Origin: Epidermidibacterium keratini
GTDB taxonomy: Bacteria; Actinomycetota; Actinomycetes; Mycobacteriales; Antricoccaceae
Direction of reading: 5' to 3'
Assembly (NCBI RefSeq): GCF_009834025.1
Contig: NZ_CP047156.1
Coordinates: 2,480,001-2,544,000, forward strand
DNA: 64,000 bases
How positions within the stretch are numbered: position 1 is the stretch's first letter; every line of letters begins with the position of its first letter. Shown here piece by piece: positions 57,711-64,000 of this stretch. Under the pieces are notes generated by a model, which worked only from the letters and a program-made list of their open reading frames with translations, did not search any database and was not told the DNA's origin. Both the position numbers and the translations under genes were made by a program.

Positions 57711-58243
57711 CGGTGGGAGACCCAGGGTTGCTGGCCGGTTTCGACGAGCTTGCGAAGCAGCGCCGTACCGGTCTCCAGCTCCTCTTTGGTGAACGCAGAA
57801 GCCCACTTGCGCTCGCGGAGATTGTGCTCGTGGAAGACGTCGACCAGCTTGCGCGACCCATGGTCGGTGAGCTGGATCCGACGTCCTCGCGCGTCTCCCT
57901 CCACACCTGAGCGCTGCACGATTCCCTGACGCTCCAGGGTGTTTGCCAGAGACGTCACCGCTGGCTTGCTCATCCCAGTACGCCGGGCGGCGGCCCTCAG
58001 CTCGAGTGGGCCGTCGACCCAAAGCGTGAAGCACAGCCGAAACGCCGACCATGACCAGCCGGCCGGTCGGTGCACGCTGGATTCCAGGTCGTAGACGATC
58101 GCGTTGGTGACGCGATAGAGCAGCAGGACCATCTGCATCGCGTCGATGTCGATGCCTTCCATCCGCTGCGACACAGCGGTTTTTGCGTCCGCGACCAGGC
58201 CGAGAGAGTCGCCTGAGGTCTCGGACTCGGTCATGCCGCTCAT
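57707..58243 (-). CDS. MarR family transcriptional regulator
   Basis: This 178-residue winged-helix MarR protein includes the recognition region RAAARRTGMSKPAVTSLANTLERQGIVQRSGVEGDARGRRIQLTDHG (near 100-145). The C-terminus has the helix used for dimerisation. It is divergent from the MBL-hydroxylase-hmgA-fahA operon and should respond to an aromatic acid such as homogentisate or its precursor. The ATG at 58243 follows GAGGGAG. A palindrome lies in the shared promoter region. Confidence 0.92.
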   Translation of the reverse strand: MSGMTESETSGDSLGLVADAKTAVSQRMEGIDIDAMQMVLLLYRVTNAIVYDLESSVHRPAGWSWSAFRLCFTLWVDGPLELRAAARRTGMSKPAVTSLANTLERQGIVQRSGVEGDARGRRIQLTDHGSRKLVDVFHEHNLRERKWASAFTKEELETGTALLRKLVETGQQPWVSHR

Positions 58244-58300
58244 CTCGTCTCCCTCTAGGCCTTTACAACGCGGGACTTGCTTCATAGCATGATGCCAGAA

Positions 58301-58316
58301 CGTTAAAGGTTTAACG
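58301..58316. promoter_or_regulatory. MarR operator candidate CGTTAAA-GG-TTTAACG
   Basis: A perfect 7-bp inverted repeat around GG ends 12 nt before the start of the MBL gene and 58 nt upstream of the marR start. Its overlap with the likely transcription start of the catabolic operon would give repression of both directions. Confidence 0.7.
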
Positions 58317-58328
58317 AATGGAGCGGAC

Positions 58329-59291
58329 ATGGCGAAGGCATTCGCGTCCTCGGCCGATCTCGGCGAAAAAGCCGAGACCCTTGAGGTGCTCGCCGACGGC
58401 ATCTACGCGCTGACCGCCGAGGGCGATCCCAACATGGGCGCCATCGAAGCCGAGGACTTTGTCGTCGCCTTCGAGTCGCGGGCGACACCCAAGGCGACCC
58501 AGGACTGGCTGGCCCAGCTGCGCGAGCACACCGACAAGCCGGTCCGCTACTGCGTGCTCAGCCACTATCACGCCGTGCGCGTGCTCGGCGCTTCGGCGTA
58601 TGACGCGGAGTCGATCATCACCCACGAGACGACCCGCCAGCTCATCGACGAGCGCGGGCAGGCCGACTGGGACTCCGAGTACGGCCGGATGCCTCGGCTG
58701 TTTCGCGAACCGGAGACGATCCCCGGCTTGACCCATCCGGACCTCACCTTCACCGACACGCTGGTGATCCCGCTCGGCGGCGATCGCGGCGACCTGGAGC
58801 TGCGCTACTGCGGACGCGGGCACACCGCCGGCGACATCATCGCCTGGGTGCCGAAGCACAAGATCCTTTTTGCCGGCGACCTTGTCGAAGCGCAAGCTGC
58901 TCTCTACACCGGCGATGCCTTCCATTTCGACTGGCACGAGGGAACTCTCGACGCTGTCAAGGCACTCGGCGCCGAGCAGCTCATCGGAGGGCGCGGTGCG
59001 GTGGCACAGGGCCGGGAGGCGTGTGACGCCGCGATCGAGCAGACCCGCAAGTTCCTGCGCGGCATGATCGACAACGTAGGTGCGGTCCACAAACGTGGCG
59101 GATCGCTGAAGGAAGCCTTCGATGCGACGCACGCGGCCTTGGTTGACGACTTCGGGCAGTGGCCGATCTTCGAGCACTGTCTGCCGTTTGACGTCAAGCG
59201 GCTCTGGGACGAGTACGACGGCGTCGAGTGGCCGGCAATCTGGACAGCGCAGCTCGACCGCGAGGTCTGGGACCAGCTGCAGAACTCATGA
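58329..59291 (+). CDS. MBL-fold protein with altered metal ligands
   Basis: This 320-residue metallo-beta-lactamase fold protein is recognised by the beta-rich start (LEVLADGIYALTAEG), VLSHYHAVRVLGASAY (in place of the canonical HxHxDH: HYHAVR keeps two His and loses the Asp-His pair), RGHTAGDIIAWVPKHKILFAGDLVE, and IGGRGAV in place of the last metal His motif. One metal site may remain, or none of the usual chemistry. The gene opens the homogentisate operon; GGAG is 5 nt upstream. A role as a thioesterase or lactonase on an aromatic intermediate would be guesswork. Confidence 0.85.
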   Translation: MAKAFASSADLGEKAETLEVLADGIYALTAEGDPNMGAIEAEDFVVAFESRATPKATQDWLAQLREHTDKPVRYCVLSHYHAVRVLGASAYDAESIITHETTRQLIDERGQADWDSEYGRMPRLFREPETIPGLTHPDLTFTDTLVIPLGGDRGDLELRYCGRGHTAGDIIAWVPKHKILFAGDLVEAQAALYTGDAFHFDWHEGTLDAVKALGAEQLIGGRGAVAQGREACDAAIEQTRKFLRGMIDNVGAVHKRGGSLKEAFDATHAALVDDFGQWPIFEHCLPFDVKRLWDEYDGVEWPAIWTAQLDREVWDQLQNS

Positions 59292-60856
59292 TGATCACGC
59301 CGAGCCACAACGGTCGTGCCCGGCTGCCGGTCGCGGTGGTCGGAGCAGGGCCCGTGGGCCAGACGGCGGCGCTCTCGCTCGCACGGTGGGGTCTTCAGGT
59401 CGCCTTCTTCGACAAGCGTGCCGAGCGTGATCCCATTGGTAGCAAGGCAATCTGCCAGGCCCGCGACGTCCTCGACATCTGGGCCTCGCTGGGGACTGGC
59501 ACCGTACTGGCCGACGAGGGCGTCACCTGGACCACGGCGCGCACCTACTACCAGGGCCGCGAGATCGACTGCTGGCAGTTCGTCGATGCGGGGGAGTCGC
59601 CGTACCCGCCATTCGTCAATATCTCCCAGCAGCGCACCGAGGAGGTGCTCGACCGGTGCCTTGACGAGTCCGGCATCGACTGCAGGTGGGGCGTGGAGAT
59701 CACCGGCCTGGAGCAGTACGACGACCGGGTCACGCTCGAGGTTGATGGCCGGCCCGAGACGTTCAGCCATGTCGTGTTCGCGACGGGATCGCGCGGGTCG
59801 ATCCGGGAGCGTCTGGGCATCGACTTTCCCGGGCATACCTTCGATGACGCGTTTCTGATCTGCGACATCGAGGCCCAGCTGCCCGGGTGGGAGTTCGAGC
59901 GCCGTTTCCACTTCGACCCGGAATGGAACCCGGGCCGGCAGGTGCTGATCCACGCCTGCCCAAACTCGATCTATCGCATCGACTGGCAGGTGCCGCCGAC
60001 GTACGACCTCGACGCCGACGTCGCGAGCGGTGGTCTGGACCGACGCATCCGCCAGATCATCGGGGAGAGCACGCCGTACCGCATCGACTGGAAGTCGGTA
60101 TATCGCTTCCATTCCAGGCATGTTGACCAGATGGCGGCTGGGCGGGTGCTGCTGGCCGGCGACGTCGCACACCTCGTCGCGCCGTTCGGTGCACGTGGCC
60201 TCAACACGGGTGTCTTTGATGCCGACAACCTCGGGTGGAAGATCGCCTTCGACGCTTTCGGCTGGGCCGGTCCGCAGCTGCTGCCGTCGTACTCGACCGA
60301 GCGCGTCGCCGCTGCCAAGGAGAACGCCGAGATCGTCGACGCGACGATGGCGATGCTCGTGCCGCAGGACGCCGAGGCTGCGGCACGACGCAGCGAGATG
60401 CTGGAAGCGGCGGCGACTGGCGGTGGCATGCCGGTCGACTCGGGCCGCTTTGCCGAGCCTTACTGGTATGTCGACTCTCCGCTGACAACCGCCGACCCGT
60501 CGCGTCCGTTTGCTGGCCGCCCGCCGAAAGGACAGACACCGCCTGCGGCGCCGGGAATCATGCTTCCCGACGTACTCCTCGCTGACGGCACACGACTGCG
60601 CGATCACTGCCGCACCGCGATCACCCTCGTCGGGCCGGGCGCCTTGCCTCACGCTGCCGCGCCGATCCGTCAGCTCGACGCCGACTTGCTTACCGAACGT
60701 GCCCGAGACACGCTCGGCTACCGCGACGGCGAGACATGGGTGATGCGCCCGGATTGCTACATCGCAGGTATAGCAGCAGACTCCGCAAGCCTTGCCGCCA
60801 TCGTCGAGCGCACGCTCGGCTCCGTGACTTCCGACCAACCCGACCCAACGAGGTGA
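59288..60856 (+). CDS. FAD-dependent aromatic hydroxylase (MhpA/PHBH-like)
   Basis: In this 522-residue group A flavin monooxygenase, VAVVGAGPVGQTAALSLARWG near residue 14 binds FAD. VLLAGDVAHLVAPFGARGLNTGVFDADNLGWKIA near 287-320 is the second FAD motif (GD) typical of 3-hydroxyphenylpropionate/resorcinol hydroxylases, and the C-terminal thioredoxin-like tail is present. NADH-dependent ring hydroxylation is expected. Next to hmgA, the most sensible substrate is 3- or 4-hydroxyphenylacetate-like, giving homogentisate. It is coupled to the MBL gene by an ATGA overlap. Confidence 0.92.
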   Translation: MMITPSHNGRARLPVAVVGAGPVGQTAALSLARWGLQVAFFDKRAERDPIGSKAICQARDVLDIWASLGTGTVLADEGVTWTTARTYYQGREIDCWQFVDAGESPYPPFVNISQQRTEEVLDRCLDESGIDCRWGVEITGLEQYDDRVTLEVDGRPETFSHVVFATGSRGSIRERLGIDFPGHTFDDAFLICDIEAQLPGWEFERRFHFDPEWNPGRQVLIHACPNSIYRIDWQVPPTYDLDADVASGGLDRRIRQIIGESTPYRIDWKSVYRFHSRHVDQMAAGRVLLAGDVAHLVAPFGARGLNTGVFDADNLGWKIAFDAFGWAGPQLLPSYSTERVAAAKENAEIVDATMAMLVPQDAEAAARRSEMLEAAATGGGMPVDSGRFAEPYWYVDSPLTTADPSRPFAGRPPKGQTPPAAPGIMLPDVLLADGTRLRDHCRTAITLVGPGALPHAAAPIRQLDADLLTERARDTLGYRDGETWVMRPDCYIAGIAADSASLAAIVERTLGSVTSDQPDPTR

Positions 60857-60863
60857 CCTCCGC

Positions 60864-62048
60864 ATGGCCTACTACCGCGCCGTGGGCAACATCCCGCCGA
60901 AGCGCCACACCCAGCATCGCAATGACGATGGCAAGCTCTATTACGAAGAGCTGATGGGGGAGGAGGGATTCTCCGCAGACTCCTCGTTGCTGTATCACAA
61001 GTACATCCCCTCGACGATCACCGATTCACGACCGTGGGACCTTGGCTCACACAAGCTCGTGCCCAACCACCCGCTCAAGCCGCTGCACTTGAAGCTGCAC
61101 TCGCTGTTCAGTGATGAGGAGGCCGACAACCTCGATCCGGTGCGCGGCCGGCGGATGGTGCTGGGCAACGGCGACGTACGTATCTACTACTCGGTGTCGT
61201 CGGTGACGTCGCCGCTCTACCGCAACGCCGTCGGCGATGAGCTCGTCTACATCGAGGAAGGCTGGGGCACGGTCGAGACCGTCTTCGGCGTGCTCGACTA
61301 CCGCCAGGGCGACTACATCGTCATTCCACGCGCCACCAACCACCGCTACGTCCCCGGCGAGCGCACCCGCTTCTACATCGTCGAGGCAAACTCGCACATC
61401 AGCCCGGCCCGCAACTACCTCTCCAAGTACGGTCAGCTGCTGGAGCACTCACCCTTCTGTGAGCGTGACCTGACCGGACCCGGCGACGTGCTGCTGCACG
61501 AGGAGGAGAACGTCGACATCTACGTCAAACACCGCACCAGCGAAGGCATTGTCGGCACCATCTTCACTACGCCGCAGCACCCGTTCGATGTCGTTGGGTG
61601 GGACGGCTGCCTGTATCCCTACACGTTCAACATCAGCGACTACGAACCGATCACCGGACGGGTGCACCAGCCGCCGCCGACCCACCAGGTCTTCGAGGGC
61701 AACAACTTCGTGGTCTGCAACTTCGTGCCGCGCAAGGTCGACTATCACCCCCTGTCGATCCCAGTTCCCTACTACCACTCGAATGTGGACTCCGACGAGG
61801 TCATGTTCTACTGCGGCGGCAACTACGAGGCCCGCAAGGGCTCGGGGATCGGCAATGGGTCGATCTCGCTGCATCCCGGCGGCCACGCGCATGGTCCACA
61901 GCCCGGTGCCTATGAGAAGTCGATCGGGGTCGAGTACTTCGACGAGCTCGCGGTCATGGTCGACACCTTCCGTCCGCTGGAGCTCGGCGAAGGCGGCCTC
62001 GCCAGCGACGACGAGTCCTATGCCTGGAGCTGGGCGACGAATGCCTAA
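60864..62048 (+). CDS. hmgA: Homogentisate 1,2-dioxygenase
   Basis: This 394-residue iron enzyme opens homogentisate to maleylacetoacetate. Motifs are the N-terminal GNIPPKRHTQH and the iron site of the family: PYYHSNVDSDEVMFYCGGNYE (His near 305, Glu near 312) and SLHPGGHAHGPQPGAYEKS (His near 341). The length is slightly short of the 430-440 residues of the human/Pseudomonas form, as in several actinobacterial enzymes. The ATG follows GAGGTGACC. It lies 7 nt after the hydroxylase gene. Confidence 0.95.
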   Translation: MAYYRAVGNIPPKRHTQHRNDDGKLYYEELMGEEGFSADSSLLYHKYIPSTITDSRPWDLGSHKLVPNHPLKPLHLKLHSLFSDEEADNLDPVRGRRMVLGNGDVRIYYSVSSVTSPLYRNAVGDELVYIEEGWGTVETVFGVLDYRQGDYIVIPRATNHRYVPGERTRFYIVEANSHISPARNYLSKYGQLLEHSPFCERDLTGPGDVLLHEEENVDIYVKHRTSEGIVGTIFTTPQHPFDVVGWDGCLYPYTFNISDYEPITGRVHQPPPTHQVFEGNNFVVCNFVPRKVDYHPLSIPVPYYHSNVDSDEVMFYCGGNYEARKGSGIGNGSISLHPGGHAHGPQPGAYEKSIGVEYFDELAVMVDTFRPLELGEGGLASDDESYAWSWATNA

Positions 62049-62826
62049 CCGGCTGACCCGAGGACTCGTTGACGATGCGGGGCTGTTTCCGCCGACCTCG
62101 CTGCAGATGCGCGATGCGCTCGCCCGCAACGCTCGCGACCGAGCGGCCGGGCCACCGATGCTGACCAACCGGTTCCTGGTCACGAGCGCCGACCTACCGG
62201 CGATGCTCGATGCATTGCCTGCGGGGCAAGAGATCGAGATTGGGCTGATCCACGGGGGTGACGTCGATTCGCTGTCGGCGGCGCTCGAGCAGGCGGGCAG
62301 CCTCCTGCGGCATATCGAGCTCAAGGGCCTCGACGCGTGGGACGGCGTACCCGACGACCTGCCGGTATACGTGGAGGCAGTACCGCGTTCCGGACTGCCC
62401 GAGGTCATCGAAGCGACGCAATCGGCGAAACGCAGCGCACCCACCGGCGTCAAGGTGCGATGTGGGGGAGTGAGCGCGGATCTCTTTCCGTCAGTCGACG
62501 AGCTCGCGACGGCGCTGCGCGCCATCATCAGTGCGGGCGTGCCGATGAAGGCGACCGCCGGACTGCATAGCGCTGTCCGCAATACAAATCCCCAGACCGG
62601 TTTTGACCACCACGGGTTCGTCAACCTGCTCGTGGCGATCGACACCGCCTTGCGGGACGGAGATGTCGCGGCTGCCCTGGCCGAACGCGACCCGGAGACC
62701 CTCGCCCAACGGGCCCGCGGGATCGATCGCGAGGGCGCGGAGCAGGTGCGAAGCGTGCTCGTCTCGTACGGGTCATGCAGCACGTCCTCACCTGTGCAGC
62801 AGGCACGCGAGCTCCGCTTGCTGTAA
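62041..62826 (+). CDS. Uncharacterised alpha/beta protein in the homogentisate operon
   Basis: This 261-residue soluble protein has alternating strands and helices: TNRFLVTSADLPAMLDAL, EIEIGLIHGGDVDSL, LPVYVEAVPRSGLPEVI, GVKVRCGGVSADLFPSVDELATALRAI and GVPMKATAGLHSAVRN. This pattern suits a TIM-barrel fold. The opening LVDDAGLFPPTSLQMRDAL recalls a conserved actinobacterial family without assigned function. Its ATG lies inside the end of hmgA (8-bp overlap) and fahA follows 25 nt later. No maleylacetoacetate isomerase of the known zeta-GST or MaiA type is in the window, so a role in that step is conceivable but unproven. Confidence 0.8.
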   Translation: MPNRLTRGLVDDAGLFPPTSLQMRDALARNARDRAAGPPMLTNRFLVTSADLPAMLDALPAGQEIEIGLIHGGDVDSLSAALEQAGSLLRHIELKGLDAWDGVPDDLPVYVEAVPRSGLPEVIEATQSAKRSAPTGVKVRCGGVSADLFPSVDELATALRAIISAGVPMKATAGLHSAVRNTNPQTGFDHHGFVNLLVAIDTALRDGDVAAALAERDPETLAQRARGIDREGAEQVRSVLVSYGSCSTSSPVQQARELRLL

Positions 62827-62851
62827 CCAACGATAAGGAACTTTCACAACT

Positions 62852-64000
62852 ATGTCTGATGTTTCGGCCACCGACGGTTTTGGCCTGGCGAACCTGCCCT
62901 ACGGAGTCTTCAGCACTGAAGGCCAAGCGCCCCGAGTCGGCGTGCGCTACGGCGACCGGGTGCTCGACCTGGCTGCGGCACTCGATGACCCGGTCTTCAG
63001 TGAGCCGACCCTGAACGCGTTCATGTCTCTCGGCCGGGCCGCGTGGGACGACACCCGCGCCCGCGTGACCGAGTTGCTCTCCACGCAGCCGGACCACCCG
63101 GCGCTGATCGAACTCAGCGACGTGACGCTGCACCTGCCGATCCATGTGCCGGACTACGTCGACTTCTACGCATCCGAGCATCACGCCAGCAACGTCGGTC
63201 GTATCTTCCGTCCGGACGCCGAGCCGCTGCTGCCCAACTGGAAACACATGCCGGTCAGCTATCACGGGCGTGCGTCGACGGTCGTGGTGTCCGGCACCGA
63301 CATCGTCCGACCTCAAGGCCAGCACAAGGCCCCGGATGCTGACGCGCCGACCTTCGGCGCGTGCCAGCGTCTTGACGTCGAGGTCGAGCTGGGGTTCGTC
63401 GTCGGGATGGGGGCCGAGCTTGGCGCGCCAGTGAGCGGTGCCGACTTCGCCGAGCACGTCTTTGGCGCCGTACTGCTCAACGACTGGTCGGCGCGCGATA
63501 TCCAAGCTTGGGAGTACGTCCCACTCGGCCCGCACCTGGGCAAGTCGTTTGCCACCTCGATCAGCCCCTGGGTCGTGCCCCTCGCAGCGCTTGAGGCCGC
63601 CCGGACGAGTACGCCGCCGCGCACGCACGATTTGCTGCCATATCTGCAGGACGGCGACGACTGGGCGCTGGAGATCGACCTCGAACTGGACGTCAACGGT
63701 GCCGTACTGTCGCGACCGCCGTACGCCGGGATGTACTACTCCGGCGCGCAGATGCTGGCTCACCTGACCGTCAACGGCGCCCGCCTCAACACCGGCGACC
63801 TCTATGGCTCGGGAACCGTATCCGGCACGCAGCTCGAGCAGCGTGGCTCGCTGCTCGAGCTGTCGTGGGGTGGCAAGGAGCCGATCACCCTGCCGGACGG
63901 GTCGACGCGCACGTTCCTGGAGGACGGCGATATCGCCACGATCCGCGGCTCGTTCGTCGGTGCCGGCGGCGAGCGATGCTCCTTCGGCGAGGTCACGGGC
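62852..64000 (+). CDS. fahA: Fumarylacetoacetase, 3' end outside window
   Basis: The frame from ATG 62852 stays open to the last base (383 codons), so it has no stop inside the window; the family is about 400-420 residues. FAH-type marks are FGLANLPYGVFS at the N-terminus, the catalytic/metal region HVPDYVDFYASEHHASNVG (Asp-Glu-His), LPNWKHMPVSYHGRAST, DVEVELGFVVGMG and LLNDWSARDIQAWEYVPLGPHLGKSF. It hydrolyses fumarylacetoacetate to fumarate and acetoacetate, the last step after hmgA. AAGGA lies about 12 nt upstream, somewhat far. Confidence 0.95.
   Translation, partial: MSDVSATDGFGLANLPYGVFSTEGQAPRVGVRYGDRVLDLAAALDDPVFSEPTLNAFMSLGRAAWDDTRARVTELLSTQPDHPALIELSDVTLHLPIHVPDYVDFYASEHHASNVGRIFRPDAEPLLPNWKHMPVSYHGRASTVVVSGTDIVRPQGQHKAPDADAPTFGACQRLDVEVELGFVVGMGAELGAPVSGADFAEHVFGAVLLNDWSARDIQAWEYVPLGPHLGKSFATSISPWVVPLAALEAARTSTPPRTHDLLPYLQDGDDWALEIDLELDVNGAVLSRPPYAGMYYSGAQMLAHLTVNGARLNTGDLYGSGTVSGTQLEQRGSLLELSWGGKEPITLPDGSTRTFLEDGDIATIRGSFVGAGGERCSFGEVTG

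Overview
The window looks like chromosomal DNA of a high-GC actinobacterium. The grounds are strong C/G bias at third codon positions, many GTG starts, a HAIR-like heat-shock operator before clpB, an NlpC/P60 cell-wall hydrolase with a coiled coil, several start codons placed 6-7 nt after a TANNNT box (leaderless mRNAs), and the tmk-holB-ricT order. I cannot name the genus. No transposase, integrase, phage gene or CRISPR array was found. One tRNA gene (Thr, anticodon CGT) is present.

1-20 kb: the end of a GMC oxidoreductase, clpB, two related four-helix membrane proteins, an SDR, an NlpC/P60 endopeptidase, a fasciclin-type lipoprotein, a TAXI-type TRAP transporter (fused permease plus binding protein), pyrE, lemA with a Q/G-rich tail, a glycolate-oxidase-like FAD enzyme, a lipoprotein and secreted-protein pair with odd codon use, tam and an exonuclease III-like gene. 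Hairpins of two recurring sequence families separate several of these units.

20-32 kb: a YeiH-type permease, a metallophosphoesterase, an MFS transporter fused to a degenerate thymidylate kinase domain, then genuine tmk and holB. A three-gene module (RHH protein with Arg/Gly/His tail, DUF4097, DUF1707) separates holB from ricT. An EmrB-type exporter, a GNAT acetyltransferase and tRNA-Thr follow.

32-41 kb: an accessory-looking stretch of orphan membrane proteins, an MpaB-type oxygenase, a methyltransferase/DUF6176-like/DUF2087 operon, a TetR plus SMR guanidinium-type exporter, an ArsR plus CDF metal exporter, an AAA ATPase and an SGNH hydrolase. Palindromic operator candidates are visible at three promoters.

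41-64 kb: a catabolic region. It holds a GAF regulator divergent from a flavin monooxygenase, pyruvate oxidase, an epoxide-hydrolase-like enzyme, a Baeyer-Villiger monooxygenase, a VOC protein, a quinone oxidoreductase, a LigB-type dioxygenase and several transporters. It ends in a MarR-flanked homogentisate operon: MBL protein, aromatic hydroxylase, hmgA, an uncharacterised gene, and fahA, which runs off the window edge and has no stop codon inside it.

The most distinctive non-coding signal is a family of 21-bp intergenic tandem repeats with a constant GATCCGA head, found at three separate loci. Best candidates for new biology are these arrays, the MFS-pseudokinase fusion beside real tmk, the uncharacterised gene between hmgA and fahA where an isomerase is expected, and the module inserted in the tmk-holB-ricT neighbourhood.
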